Shown: one piece after another, positions 44,286-54,237 of the stretch
Layout: the number at the start of each line of letters is the position of its first letter
Numbering within the stretch: position 1 is the first letter of the stretch
Assembly: GCA_964342825.1 (NCBI GenBank)
Contig: CAYFHO010000017.1
Location: forward strand, 1 to 64,000
Direction of reading: 5' to 3'
DNA: 64,000 nucleotides
From: AAA164-E04 sp964342825
GTDB taxonomy: Bacteria; Verrucomicrobiota; Verrucomicrobiia; Limisphaerales; AAA164-E04
Translations under genes and position numbers: made by a program
The notes under the pieces: generated by a model
Seen by the model: the letters and a program-made list of their open reading frames with translations, nothing else
The model's database searches: none
What the model was told of the DNA's origin: nothing

Positions 44286-46106
44286 ATGCTTTTGATGAAA
44301 CACATTTTTAACTATATCCGGTCCATCTGGATGTCTCTGCTGGTTTTAACGTCGATGGTTGAGCTTCTTCATGGGGAAGATCTGCAGTTGGACGATCTGT
44401 TTCCAAAAGACCGATTAGTCACGCTGAACATCACCATTTCTGAGGAAAACTGGGATAAACTAAGATTCCAAAGACGTGAATTTTGGTCAGCTCTCCACCC
44501 AAACCGTCAATTTGAACCTCCGCCATCCCCTTACAGTTATGTCGAAGCGAAAGTGGAAATAGATGGTGTCACTTTTCCTAAGGTAGGTTTACGGAAAAAG
44601 GGATTTTTTGGTTCACAAGATACTGAAAGGCCTTCTCTCAAGATCAAGCTGAATCATTTTCATCCGGATCAGAATATTGATGGGTTAAAGAGCCTTACAT
44701 TTAACAATAACAAACAGGACCGAAGTCTCATGAGCCAATTCATGGGATATGCCTTTTTTGACGCTGCGGGTTCTCCAGGCTCCCGTTGTGCTTATGCAAA
44801 AGTAACTGTAAACGGGAAAAACCTTGGAGTGTATTGCCATGTGGAAACAGCGCGCAGCCAGCTACTGGAACGCGAATTCGGAAATAGTGACGGCACTCTT
44901 TACGAAGGCACGGTTGTTGATTTTTTTCCTAATTGGGAGAAAAGTTTCGAACTCAAGACCGGTAATCCAAACCTTGGACTAAAATATATCCTGGGTGTCA
45001 TTGAAGCCTTGAGCGAAGCTGATGGTGATTCACTTTTGGGAGAAAAACCAAAGGGAAGAGCATGGGTACCCACGCACGGAAGTTTTGATCAATCATGGAT
45101 GCTGGCAGATTTTAACGACGAGGCATGGAGAGAGGTCTCGAATGCGGTTGGCTATGAAATCAACAAGGGGCCGGAGGGATACGATTCTTATTTCTCAAAA
45201 CAAAGTGATTTTCAAAAAGAATTGCATGGAAGATCCACGTCCCTCTATTTGCGTATTCCTTTTGAAATAGAAAATCCATCCACGTTGAAACCAGACAATA
45301 TCCTATTGCGGACACGATGCGATGATGGATTTGTAGCGTATTTAAACGGGCATGAGGTTGCGCGTCACAACGCCCCCCAAAACCCAAATTGGCAATCCAA
45401 TGCTACAAGAAGCACGGAAGATCGGATGAACTATTCCATGACAAGCCATGATCTGAGCTCACATTTAGATCTATTCGTTCAGGGTGAAAATTTACTGGCC
45501 ATTCATGCTTTGAACAGAACTGCGAACAGTACCGATTTCTTAATCCAGGCAGATCTGCAAACAGGTGATTTTGATCTGCAAAAAAGAGTATGGAAATGGA
45601 TCGACAAGGATTCCTTTTATACATTCTGGACCATTGAAGGCTTACTGAGCTTCTGGGATGGCTACTCTGGCAATCGTAATAACTTTTTTATCTATTCGAA
45701 TCCAGCCACCGATAAACTGCATTTCATGCCATGGGGTGCGGATTGCTTATTTGAAAAGCATAGCCCCCTCGGTGTTCCGCCAGAATCGCCCAGATCCGTT
45801 CGCACAGTTGGTCTTCTGGCTCACAAACTTTATCAGATCCCAGAAGTCCGTCATGAGTATGCAACTCGAATGAAAAAGCTGATGGACGACCAATGGCATG
45901 AAGAATCTCTGCTCGAAGAAACGCACCGGATCGAGAAATTGCTTCGCCCTCATCTGTCTGATCACCAGAAAAGAACTGTAAATTTCGATGCGATTAGGAA
46001 GTTTATCAGAAACCGTAGATCCGACATGGAGAATGAAATTCTGGCTGACAAGATGCCAATCTGGAATAGCCCCCCCAATGAGCCTCCAGTCATCGGAAGA
46101 CAATAA
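44286..46106 (+). CDS. CotH-family protein kinase-like secreted protein with inserted jelly-roll domain
   Basis: The 606-residue product has a signal peptide (to about residue 30; Met4 is another start). CotH segments appear on both sides: LRKKGFFGSQDTERPSLKIK, KSLTFNNNKQDRSL and GVYCHVETARSQLLEREFG before residue 240, and FWTIEGLLSFWDGYSGNRNN with LHFMPWGADCLFE after 430. In between (about 245-425) sits a galactose-binding-like beta domain (LYLRIPFEI, RCDDGFVAYLNGHEVARHN). CotH kinases phosphorylate secreted proteins; the Asp of PWGAD may bind metal. The insertion within the kinase is unusual, since this domain normally stands beside it. Confidence 0.85.
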   Translation: MLLMKHIFNYIRSIWMSLLVLTSMVELLHGEDLQLDDLFPKDRLVTLNITISEENWDKLRFQRREFWSALHPNRQFEPPPSPYSYVEAKVEIDGVTFPKVGLRKKGFFGSQDTERPSLKIKLNHFHPDQNIDGLKSLTFNNNKQDRSLMSQFMGYAFFDAAGSPGSRCAYAKVTVNGKNLGVYCHVETARSQLLEREFGNSDGTLYEGTVVDFFPNWEKSFELKTGNPNLGLKYILGVIEALSEADGDSLLGEKPKGRAWVPTHGSFDQSWMLADFNDEAWREVSNAVGYEINKGPEGYDSYFSKQSDFQKELHGRSTSLYLRIPFEIENPSTLKPDNILLRTRCDDGFVAYLNGHEVARHNAPQNPNWQSNATRSTEDRMNYSMTSHDLSSHLDLFVQGENLLAIHALNRTANSTDFLIQADLQTGDFDLQKRVWKWIDKDSFYTFWTIEGLLSFWDGYSGNRNNFFIYSNPATDKLHFMPWGADCLFEKHSPLGVPPESPRSVRTVGLLAHKLYQIPEVRHEYATRMKKLMDDQWHEESLLEETHRIEKLLRPHLSDHQKRTVNFDAIRKFIRNRRSDMENEILADKMPIWNSPPNEPPVIGRQ

Positions 46107-46180
46107 CGAACTTGAATCCCCAACTCATTTCCCCACGATAAATTACGATTATTCTTCAATTACCAAAGAATACCGATTGG

Positions 46181-47020
46181 ATGCAGAAAACATTTCAAAC
46201 AACAGCACAAATATCCCTACTTGTTCTTATTTGTTTGGGCACCCATACATTTGCTGAAATTTCACCCTTAAGAATCCTTTCACCCGTCTACCAAAGAACG
46301 GATCCAAAAAACGGGCTAATGCTGAGCTTGGATAGCGATCCTGTTTCTCAATCGAGTGGGAATCATGTAGATGATTCACCTATCTTCTTTGCCGTCAAGT
46401 CTCGTACATGGCCTAATGGTCTGATTCCAATTTACCAATCCAAACAAAAGAACGGGGGTTCTGTGCTGACTCGAAGACTGACTCACGCTAGGGAAAATTT
46501 CGTTGATCCCCTGTTCTTTGCCTTCCCTCCACAAAATGAAAGCAATACCGCAGAGTTGTCCGGAAGATGGTCATGTGAAGCAGTCCATAACGACGGGAGT
46601 ATCGATTTCTTGCATTGGGAAATGACAGTAGAAGATGGTGTCGTTGTGGGACGGTTTGATCAGGACACAGATTACCGATTCGCCTGGTTGATGGAAGGAA
46701 GATTCAATGACCCTCACATCCTGTTGAAGGCCGAATACATCGACGCGAAATATGAACTTAAAGGCAACCTAACCGACGGAAAACTCCAAGGCACCTGGAA
46801 GCATCATGAAGGTGCTGATGGTGGAACATGGAAGGCAGAGCCATCCGAAACAATTTTTACAACTCCCGATCTAATGGTCGCCGTAACACTCTATGTCATC
46901 GAAGACAAAAAGAGTAGACACCAATCCATTTTGGTAAGCGGAAAGCCTCCGGCAAATTCAAAACCACTCTGCAAGGTATGGCTTCCGATCAAAGAATCAT
47001 CGGATTCAAGCACGAGATGA
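46181..47020 (+). CDS. Exported protein with lipocalin-like C-terminal beta domain, unknown
   Basis: The 279-residue product has a signal peptide (to about residue 25). The first half has paired PVYQRTDPKNG and IPIYQSKQKNGG motifs, each followed by a FFAVKSR/FFAFPP strand, which suggests two copies of a small module. The second half repeats short beta strands with GRWSCEAV, VVVGRFDQDT, LMEGRF, YELKGNL, LQGTWKHHEG and GGTWKAE, the look of a small lipocalin- or avidin-like barrel. I do not recognise a family. It follows the CotH gene on the same strand and may be its substrate or partner, which is only a guess. Confidence 0.6.
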   Translation: MQKTFQTTAQISLLVLICLGTHTFAEISPLRILSPVYQRTDPKNGLMLSLDSDPVSQSSGNHVDDSPIFFAVKSRTWPNGLIPIYQSKQKNGGSVLTRRLTHARENFVDPLFFAFPPQNESNTAELSGRWSCEAVHNDGSIDFLHWEMTVEDGVVVGRFDQDTDYRFAWLMEGRFNDPHILLKAEYIDAKYELKGNLTDGKLQGTWKHHEGADGGTWKAEPSETIFTTPDLMVAVTLYVIEDKKSRHQSILVSGKPPANSKPLCKVWLPIKESSDSSTR

Positions 47021-47031
47021 TTCACCTAAAA

Positions 47032-48723
47032 CTAACCTTTAGCGGAACCTTCTTTCTCCTTGAAGAAGAACCCAACGATTACCAGAACGATGAATGCGAT
47101 TAAGGCATACTTCCCAAAAGGAATCACTTGTTCTCCAAGGGTCAGATTGGTGGTCCATGCCTTCCAGGCAGCGGCTGGTGCCATAATGATGAAAGCCAGC
47201 CCCATCAGGCCATTCCAAATTAAGCGTTTGCCTCCTGTCGGTAGATGTTCACCCAATACTTTCTTGGAATTCATCATCAACAAAAACGTCAGGTAAGCAA
47301 TCGGAATCAAAACGAAACCAAACACCGAAGTTGGAACAGCCAGAAAAGCCTTCGATTCACTCGTCCAAAGCAGAGGCCACAGTACGCCGGTGATGGGAAT
47401 CAGTGTTCCCAGCCTGTGGGTGATACTGCCATGTTCATGACCAAGTGCCTCACAGACACAGAAACCCGATATCAACATCAAGATGGATATGGTTGATATG
47501 GCCATCGCAAGCACACCAAATCCAAAAACGTAATTGGAAACCACATCAGAGCCTTTAAACAACGATTTTAACGAACCGGCCAGATCCCCTGTTCCTCTCT
47601 GAATCAGCATGGCCGCAATCTGTTTCTCTGAATCCACCACAGCCACGTCTTCCAGGCCGGGAGTCAAATTTCTATTGACCAGCATTTTGTTGTAGTCGCC
47701 ATATTTTGGGCTGCTTTGATTGGCAACTATGCTTCCGGTGGAAGAATCCAGTAATCCAGTAAAGGGTTTTCCATGGAACTGAGAAGCAGCAGCGATCACA
47801 ATACAGGACGTGGCCACCACGAATGGGATCACCATCCCAGTTGCGAGATCAAAGATGGCAAGGCCACGGAATTTACGATTCCACTTTTTAGCCAGAAGCG
47901 AAAATGGCAATAGGAAAGTCATGTTGATCCCTACAGCCGTGGCTGCCGCAGCGATCATGATATTGCGTTGCAAGGTCAGAATCTCAGTTTGCCAGAAAGC
48001 GCGCGCTCCCTCGGAAGGAATGGCTTCAAGATAGGATCGATACTGAACCGAAGGCTCACTGATGAGTGAAAAATTAGGAATAAAGCCTTTGAAAATTTGT
48101 CCCCACTCCAATGTCCCTGATAAGGCGATGGCGACTCCCATAAAAGACAGAACGATCAGGGCAACCAACACTTTCAGGATCATTTCGTAAATCTTGATCC
48201 CCTTTCCTTTCCCACCGTAACTCAGCGTGATGGGAATCACGATGAACATGAGAAGAAGGGTTATCATGACTTGAGTCGATCTCTCTCCCTTGGATTCAGC
48301 GAACACACCAGAGAACAAGTTGTTGGTGATAGCCCCATAAGCCAGAGCATATTGAGGGAGAACCCATACGACATTGGCAAGCAGTGACGCAGCTAACCAA
48401 CCCCAGGCAAGAACCGGGTTAATGTGACGACGAATATTGGTGAAAGGAGAGGATTCGGTTGAAAGAGTCACATAGCTGATGGCACAGAGCATGGTGACAC
48501 CAAAAAACATGGCAAGCCATTGGACCCAAAGCATTTGGTACCCGCCAATAACTCCGAGAAAGAGTCCACTTGCGAGCGAGCCTCCCCCAAGGGTAATGGC
48601 ACTTTGAAGCCAACCGGGTCCGGAAAGGCGGGCAAAAACCTTGGCTTTGTCCAAAGCTCCTTTGCCTTCAACGGAATCAATCAATGCCCTCTCCATTTCA
48701 AATCGATCTTGATGCTCACTCAT
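47032..48723 (-). CDS. NRAMP-related transporter lacking the canonical metal site
   Basis: I prefer the ATG at 48723 (MSEHQDRFEMERALI); the frame runs to a TTG at 48744. The 563-residue protein has eleven or more membrane helices in NRAMP order. Helix 1 reads SGPGWLQSAITLGGGSL, so the metal-binding DPGN of true NRAMP is replaced by GGGS. The helix 6 region (AATAVGINMTFLLPFSL) lacks the MPH motif. Such proteins are annotated as divalent metal transporters, but these changes argue for another substrate or a larger ion. It is convergent with the lipocalin-like gene, 11 bases apart. Confidence 0.82.
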   Translation of the reverse strand: MSEHQDRFEMERALIDSVEGKGALDKAKVFARLSGPGWLQSAITLGGGSLASGLFLGVIGGYQMLWVQWLAMFFGVTMLCAISYVTLSTESSPFTNIRRHINPVLAWGWLAASLLANVVWVLPQYALAYGAITNNLFSGVFAESKGERSTQVMITLLLMFIVIPITLSYGGKGKGIKIYEMILKVLVALIVLSFMGVAIALSGTLEWGQIFKGFIPNFSLISEPSVQYRSYLEAIPSEGARAFWQTEILTLQRNIMIAAAATAVGINMTFLLPFSLLAKKWNRKFRGLAIFDLATGMVIPFVVATSCIVIAAASQFHGKPFTGLLDSSTGSIVANQSSPKYGDYNKMLVNRNLTPGLEDVAVVDSEKQIAAMLIQRGTGDLAGSLKSLFKGSDVVSNYVFGFGVLAMAISTISILMLISGFCVCEALGHEHGSITHRLGTLIPITGVLWPLLWTSESKAFLAVPTSVFGFVLIPIAYLTFLLMMNSKKVLGEHLPTGGKRLIWNGLMGLAFIIMAPAAAWKAWTTNLTLGEQVIPFGKYALIAFIVLVIVGFFFKEKEGSAKG

Positions 48724-48864
48724 AGCTGTATTTTCAATATCCAAACGCGTTCAACGTGAATCAGGAATCTAATCTATCCTGAGTTTCTGCGGGAAAATCC
48801 GGGCCATGATGATGAAATCCGGGTGAAATGCAAAAGAAAATATTCAACGAAGCTGGTTAATGAC

Positions 48865-50106
48865 TCAAACCTTGGAGACATCTGAGTCACTTGGAAGATA
48901 TTCAATTGCCGTTTGTGCCGCTCGATCAAAGGCTCCAGGTTCCCCCATGGCATCCATGAGCTTGCCCAAAGTTCTTCTGGCATCTTGCCTTAAAACTGGA
49001 TGCTGTAAGAACTGAATTGCCTTATCTGCGATCAGCTCAGGTTTGGCCTGTGATTGAATGAACTCGGGGTAGACCAGGCGATTGAGGAGAAGGTTGGGCA
49101 TGGCGATATATTTTACCTTGATAATGGTCCGAGCTATCCAATACGTCAGCCAGGCAACACGGTAAAACACAATGGTTGGAACTCCATGGTAACCACATTC
49201 GCGTGTCACGGTTCCTGAGCAGGCAAGCGTCAAAACTGAATTTGAAAGTGTTTCGGACAAAGTTCCCACCTTCAATTCAATTGAATGTTTTTCAGGTAAC
49301 AGGCCGTTGGCGAACTCAAGTTGGTCCTGATCAGATAGGATCATCACAAATCGGCATGGAAAGGCCTGATGAATCCTCCTGACCGCCTCTTCCATGATGG
49401 GAATGTGCCTTCGCAACTCTTGCTTCCGGCTGCCCGGTAACAACAAAACCTGCGGCCTGTCTTCTTGAAAATCTTCTGTCGATTTAAATAGATTGCGGTA
49501 TCGATCCGCCATGGGATCTCCCACAAACTCCACCCTGAGTTTGGGCGCCCTGAGCGCATACCAAGATTTTTCAAAGGGAAATAAACTCAAAATGCAATCC
49601 ACACTGCGTGAAAGTGCAAAGACTCGAAAGGCCCTTGAAGCCCAAACTTGTGGCGATACATAGTATAAAATTTTAGGTTGCCAATCCGGATAGGACTTTT
49701 GATTGCGTTTGAGACGCTTTCTAACTGCTTCGGCAAAACGTAAGTTAAATCCTGCATAATCGGTCAGAATGATTAAATCTGGGCGTCGCTCAAAAGCCTC
49801 ATCCAGCAAACGCTGGAAAATCTGCTTGAACCAAAAATACTGGCTCACCACTTCACTCAGGCCGAATACTGTGCGCTTGGTTAAATCTTCCAAAATATGC
49901 ACCCCAGCCTCACGCATTCGATCCCCCCCTGCTCCAAAAAATTCAAGCGCGAAACCTTCTCCAGCTTGACGTTTCAATGCATCCACTAATCCGGCCGCCA
50001 AACCATCACCGCTCGTCTCACCTGCAAGCATCATAATACGACAAGGGCGCCCCTGACCTCGGTCGATTGGCCCTGCAACTGTGCTTTGTTCGATGATTTC
50101 GCTCAC
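48865..50106 (-). CDS. lpxB: Lipid-A-disaccharide synthase
   Basis: The enzyme joins UDP-2,3-diacylglucosamine and lipid X to form the lipid A disaccharide at the inner face of the inner membrane. The 413-residue product starts at GTG (50106) and shows the family marks: MMLAGETSGDGLAAGLV, FFGAGGDRMREAGV, TDYAGFNLR, YYVSPQVWASR and LLPGSRKQELRRH. It lies 69 bases after the recombinase gene on the same strand. Its presence shows that the organism makes lipid A. Confidence 0.96.
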   Translation of the reverse strand: MSEIIEQSTVAGPIDRGQGRPCRIMMLAGETSGDGLAAGLVDALKRQAGEGFALEFFGAGGDRMREAGVHILEDLTKRTVFGLSEVVSQYFWFKQIFQRLLDEAFERRPDLIILTDYAGFNLRFAEAVRKRLKRNQKSYPDWQPKILYYVSPQVWASRAFRVFALSRSVDCILSLFPFEKSWYALRAPKLRVEFVGDPMADRYRNLFKSTEDFQEDRPQVLLLPGSRKQELRRHIPIMEEAVRRIHQAFPCRFVMILSDQDQLEFANGLLPEKHSIELKVGTLSETLSNSVLTLACSGTVTRECGYHGVPTIVFYRVAWLTYWIARTIIKVKYIAMPNLLLNRLVYPEFIQSQAKPELIADKAIQFLQHPVLRQDARRTLGKLMDAMGEPGAFDRAAQTAIEYLPSDSDVSKV

Positions 50107-50175
50107 TTGTTTTTGAATCCGTTATGCAAGAAAGACAACTTGAGAAACAGCCAACCCCTTAAACCTGAAATAAGT

Positions 50176-51096
50176 TCAAGCTCTGGGATGAAATCGCTGA
50201 TGAACATTTTTAAGCTTTTCACGTGCAACATGGGTGTATATCTCCGTAGTCGCTATGCTCGCATGACCCAACATTTCCTGAATAACTCTTAGGTCCGCTC
50301 CATGGTCTAATAAATGCGTTGCAAAACTATGTCGCAACATATGAGGCGTCAATACTCGTTGAATTCCCGCCCGTTCCGCCTTTTTTCGTATCCGCAACCA
50401 CATGGTGACGCGTGCAAAGCCTGTTCCACGTCGTGTTAAAAATACATTTCCAGGAGTCTTGGAATTGACAAAAGCAGGTCTTCCAGATTGTAAATAGCGA
50501 TTGACGGCTTGAATGGCACTGCGCCCCACGGGTACGACTCGCTCCTTGTTCCCCTTTCCAATAACCTGAACAAATCCTGCATCCAAGTGCAATTGCTCCA
50601 GACGCAAATGGCAAAGTTCCGATATCCGCAGACCCGATGCGTAAGCCAGTTCAAGAATAGCCTGATCGCAAAGGCGTGCGGGAGTTTCTGGTTGTTCAGG
50701 TTTTAACAATGTGCTGACTTCGTCTGAGGAAAGGCTCTTTGGCAAACGCTTCCAGCGACGCGGAAGGCTGAGATGCTCAGCTGGATTCGATTCCAGATAA
50801 TGCTCCCGCTCACAAAAATTGAAGAACGCTCTCAAAGCTGCAATCTCGAGATAAACCGTTTCGACGCTCAGTTTGCGAAACTTACCTTGTCCGACTGGAA
50901 CTTTTCGATTCTGTTCGTGTTTGAGAAACTCGGTCAACGCTGTCAAATCAACGAGCCCCCAGTCTTCAATCGCCTTTTCATCATTCGCCCAACTGGCAAA
51001 CCGGTTCAAAATTCCAGAATAGGTCAATTGAGTTTGCTTTGCCTGACCTCTTTCTTGTCGGAGGTACTGCAGGAAATCATCTATCAATGCATCCAT
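50176..51096 (-). CDS. xerD: Tyrosine recombinase XerC/XerD
   Basis: The 306-residue protein is the usual length of Xer. The N-terminal core-binding domain begins DDFLQYLRQERGQAKQT; the catalytic domain has Arg in YASGLRISELCHLRL, Lys in GKGNKERVVPV, HMLRHSFATHLL, LGHASIATTEIYTHV with the nucleophile Tyr. LPKSLSSDEVSTLL fits the XerD branch. It resolves chromosome dimers at dif; no dif site was seen here. A housekeeping Xer is more likely than a mobile-element integrase, since no element ends flank it. Confidence 0.92.
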   Translation of the reverse strand: MDALIDDFLQYLRQERGQAKQTQLTYSGILNRFASWANDEKAIEDWGLVDLTALTEFLKHEQNRKVPVGQGKFRKLSVETVYLEIAALRAFFNFCEREHYLESNPAEHLSLPRRWKRLPKSLSSDEVSTLLKPEQPETPARLCDQAILELAYASGLRISELCHLRLEQLHLDAGFVQVIGKGNKERVVPVGRSAIQAVNRYLQSGRPAFVNSKTPGNVFLTRRGTGFARVTMWLRIRKKAERAGIQRVLTPHMLRHSFATHLLDHGADLRVIQEMLGHASIATTEIYTHVAREKLKNVHQRFHPRA

Positions 51097-51229
51097 CCTT
51101 GTTAAGACTCAACATGCCCATAAACATCGAACCATTGCAAACCGTGATTTCATCGATTTCCAATTTGATCTTTTCCTTCACTGCAAGCAAGCTGGAGTCA
51201 CTTTTAGATCCCTTTGCAGGGCTTTAGAC

Positions 51230-52453
51230 ATGCGAACGATTTATGTTTACCTGACCAAGCAGACCTTGGCGACCATGGTGATGACTGTGGCCGTTTTTGC
51301 TTTCGTGCTTCTGTTGGGAAACATCATGAAGGAAATCATGACCTTGCTTGTCAACGGCCAGGCTTCCCTATGGCTGGTTCTGAAAGCCTTCCTCCTGCTG
51401 ATTCCATTTGTGCTGGTCTTTGCCTTACCCATGGGAATGCTCACAGCCACTTTGCTACTTTTTGGAAGATTGAGCGCAGATCAGGAACTCACAGCAATGC
51501 GGGCGGGAGGTATCAGCCTCATTTCACTTTCCACTCCGGTCCTAATGATCAGCATGTTGATGAGTGCCATGTGCGCCTGGATCAACATGGACATTGCACC
51601 TTATTGTCGCAGTACCTACAAGCAGTTGATCAGGGAGGTGAATGTCGGGGAATTAACCGACTTGCTGCAACCCAACGTCCCCATGACTGACATTCCGGGG
51701 CAATTTATCCACATCAAAGGCAAGAAATCTGTGGGAGACATGGTTTACGTCGAGAATATCCATTATATTAAATTTGAAGGAGATGAACAAGATTTCGAGG
51801 TTTTTTCCCCCGGAGGTACCATTCAGGCCAATGAAGAAACAAGTCAACTTTTCATGACGATGACCAACTGTACGGTCTTGAGTCGCAAGGTCTCTTCCAG
51901 CGATTTCAAGAGTTCCGATGGAAACGAGCTGGATTCCTCAGGATGGGTTTTCGCTAAATTAGGAGTTTGGCCTGCAACTTTCACCTTTGAACGTGATTCT
52001 GCGGTCTATCGAAAACCCAAGCTTCATCATATGAGTTTCCGACAACTTCAAGAGGAAATGATCGAAAGAACGAAACTTGCTGAAAATTTAAAGTCACTGC
52101 CGTCGTTCAAAATAGAAACCTTGAGGGCGGAGCTAGATGAAAATTTCAAAAAGCCCTTTGATCCTATCACGCCTGTTAAAGTCCAAATGCATCGCCAGAT
52201 GGCGTTCTCTTATGCATGTTTTGCCTTCACCCTGATCGGCATTCCCCTGGGAATTCGTGCACATCGAAGAGAGACCAGCATCGGGATTGCCATCGCACTG
52301 ATGTTGGTTGCTGTTTATTACGGGTTTGTCGTCCTTGCCAACGCTTTGGAAACCAGAGGAGAGTGGGCTCCACATTTAATCATGTGGTTTCCAAATTTTC
52401 TGTTCCAGGCCATTGGTTGTGTCTTGATGTGGCGGGCCAACAAAGGGATGTGA
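51230..52453 (+). CDS. LptF/LptG-family LPS export permease
   Basis: The 407-residue protein has three N-terminal and three C-terminal membrane helices around a periplasmic beta-jellyroll domain, as in YjgP/YjgQ. Typical stretches are LPMGMLTATLLLFGRLSAD near residue 70 and GIPLGIRAHRRETSIGIAIA near residue 340. It carries LPS out of the inner membrane together with LptB and the Lpt bridge. Which of F or G it is cannot be told. It is divergent from xerD-lpxB, so LPS synthesis and export are neighbours. Confidence 0.93.
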   Translation: MRTIYVYLTKQTLATMVMTVAVFAFVLLLGNIMKEIMTLLVNGQASLWLVLKAFLLLIPFVLVFALPMGMLTATLLLFGRLSADQELTAMRAGGISLISLSTPVLMISMLMSAMCAWINMDIAPYCRSTYKQLIREVNVGELTDLLQPNVPMTDIPGQFIHIKGKKSVGDMVYVENIHYIKFEGDEQDFEVFSPGGTIQANEETSQLFMTMTNCTVLSRKVSSSDFKSSDGNELDSSGWVFAKLGVWPATFTFERDSAVYRKPKLHHMSFRQLQEEMIERTKLAENLKSLPSFKIETLRAELDENFKKPFDPITPVKVQMHRQMAFSYACFAFTLIGIPLGIRAHRRETSIGIAIALMLVAVYYGFVVLANALETRGEWAPHLIMWFPNFLFQAIGCVLMWRANKGM

Positions 52454-52494
52454 CTTTAAATATACCAATCCCAATGGACTGGCCGCTTGTTTCT

Positions 52495-53094
52495 TCAGTT
52501 TGAGTGCCCACCGGTTTTACTCCACTGTTCATAATCTGCAGGGGTATCCAGATCGATCAGTATCCCCTCACTGGAACATTCCAATTCAGAGACTTGATCG
52601 CTATGAGCTGAGAGGAATCCCCTCAAGCCAACCTCATCGTATTGCGTCATGATTTCCTCCTTAAATCTTGTGCGAAAATACAAAGGATGACCACGTTTCC
52701 CATTAAAGACCGGAACCATAACGAGAGGTTTTACTTGGTTTATTTTCAGCAACATTTCCTCGATCACACTTGAATTCAGACTTGGCATATCTCCAAGGCA
52801 AATAAGATACCCGTCCGTGTTTGGATCGGCATTTAACAATCCACAACGCACTGAAGAGAGCATTCCTCCATTGATGCTGTGTGGATTGAAAACAGCTTGT
52901 GCTCCCTTCGATTCAATCAACGGTTTCAGACGGTCATGATCCGGTCCGGTAACAACCAGACAGGAATCAATACCGGCATTCATAATTTCTCCAATGACAT
53001 GCTCGAGCAAAGTAAATTCACCACAAGGTAGCAAAAGTTTCTGACGCCCCATACGGCGACTCATGCCGGCCGCAAGTACAATGGCCGTAATCAT
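52495..53094 (-). CDS. MobA-like / MocA-type nucleotidyltransferase
   Basis: The 199-residue protein starts ITAIVLAAGMSRRMGRQKLL, the NTP-binding site of MobA-like transferases, and carries LICLGDMPSL for metal binding and FNGKRGHPLYF. This fits MocA, which adds CMP to molybdopterin, rather than MobA. Its start overlaps the xdhC stop by four bases (ATGA), as in xanthine dehydrogenase maturation operons. No dehydrogenase subunit is in the window. Confidence 0.88.
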   Translation of the reverse strand: MITAIVLAAGMSRRMGRQKLLLPCGEFTLLEHVIGEIMNAGIDSCLVVTGPDHDRLKPLIESKGAQAVFNPHSINGGMLSSVRCGLLNADPNTDGYLICLGDMPSLNSSVIEEMLLKINQVKPLVMVPVFNGKRGHPLYFRTRFKEEIMTQYDEVGLRGFLSAHSDQVSELECSSEGILIDLDTPADYEQWSKTGGHSN

Positions 53095-54164
53095 GACTTG
53101 GAATAGGTCATGGAGGAAGCATCCAGTTTACCCTTCCTCCGGAAAGCCACCAGTTGTGAAACGATACTCAAAGCAATTTCCTGAACTGATACCGAGCCTA
53201 TGTCCAGACCCACCGGACAAACCACACGTTCCAATTCCAACGAGGTTGCCAGGCCTTTTTCCTTCAAACTGTTTCGGATCAACATACTTTTTCGACGACT
53301 TCCGATCATCCCAATGTATTTGGCAGAGCTTTTAACGCAGGCAGCCAAAGATGCTCCGTCATGCTGATGGCCGCGAGTCACGATCAATATGTAAGTATTT
53401 TCCTTGATATCCCATTCTGATATTGTTTGAGGGATATTTCCGCAAATCACTTGATCCACACCAGGCAAATTCCCCGCGCAGGCAAATTCCGGGCGGTCAT
53501 CAACAACCACGGTGCGAAACCCCATCAATCCCCCCAAACTTGCAACCGCTTTCCCTACATGACCGGCCCCGGCAATCAAAAGCTCCGGTTTGGAAACGCA
53601 AGGTTCAATGAATAAAAGTTCCTGGTCCGCCTTGGAGAAATCTCCCTTTAGCTCAGCTTGTTCCTCTGATTTAACCTCCTTCAAAACCTCGGGATCTGAA
53701 AACCAAGAATCTTCAAGAGCGTCCCCATCTTCCAACCACAAACTGTCGGTTTGAACTCCATCGGAACGAATTATTTTGGTCAACAGCTTTCCTGCTCGTC
53801 CTTCCTTCTCGGCTTCAATAAGCACGCGGTAGGCTGAAATGTTCATGGAAGGAAGAGGTTGGATCAGAATGGTAGCTTGCCCTCCACATATCAAACCATC
53901 GTCCCACCCACTAATATCATCCAACTTCAAATGAAAAAGGGACGACTGACCATCGTCAAGAGCATCCATCGCACGCTTTCGAGCTTCTGCCTCAAGGCAT
54001 CCTCCTCCAAGAGTGCCATGAACCTGACCGTTTACTTCAAATATGGCATTGGCCCCCACTTTTTGAGGAGTGGATCCCAAAGAACGAACAACCGTCGCCA
54101 AAACAAACGGCGTATTTGATTCGATCAATTCAATCGATTTTCGATAGACATCTATAAAAGTCAT
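53091..54164 (-). CDS. xdhC: XdhC/CoxI-family molybdenum-cofactor insertion chaperone
   Basis: The 357-residue protein has the XdhC N-terminal domain (LATVVRSLGSTPQKVGANAI, GTLGGGCLEAEARKRA) and the C-terminal Rossmann-like domain (PELLIAGAGHVGKAVASL, LIVTRGHQHDGASL, YIGMIGSRRK). It takes up molybdenum cofactor and puts it into xanthine-dehydrogenase-type enzymes, often with sulfuration. It is followed by the MocA-like gene. The target enzyme lies elsewhere. Confidence 0.92.
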   Translation of the reverse strand: MTFIDVYRKSIELIESNTPFVLATVVRSLGSTPQKVGANAIFEVNGQVHGTLGGGCLEAEARKRAMDALDDGQSSLFHLKLDDISGWDDGLICGGQATILIQPLPSMNISAYRVLIEAEKEGRAGKLLTKIIRSDGVQTDSLWLEDGDALEDSWFSDPEVLKEVKSEEQAELKGDFSKADQELLFIEPCVSKPELLIAGAGHVGKAVASLGGLMGFRTVVVDDRPEFACAGNLPGVDQVICGNIPQTISEWDIKENTYILIVTRGHQHDGASLAACVKSSAKYIGMIGSRRKSMLIRNSLKEKGLATSLELERVVCPVGLDIGSVSVQEIALSIVSQLVAFRRKGKLDASSMTYSKS

Positions 54165-54237
54165 TCCAAGTAAACTGTGAAAAGGTAAACTTAACCCGAG
54201 GATTCACTGTTGCACAATCTGAATTGATTGCGGCAAA

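Noticed and set aside
50176..51096. Integrase of a mobile element
   Set aside because: The gene has the size and motifs of a housekeeping Xer protein, lies beside lpxB, and no attachment repeats or cargo genes flank it.
52495..54164. Complete xanthine dehydrogenase operon
   Set aside because: Only the maturation genes are present; no molybdopterin, FAD or iron-sulfur subunit occurs in the window.
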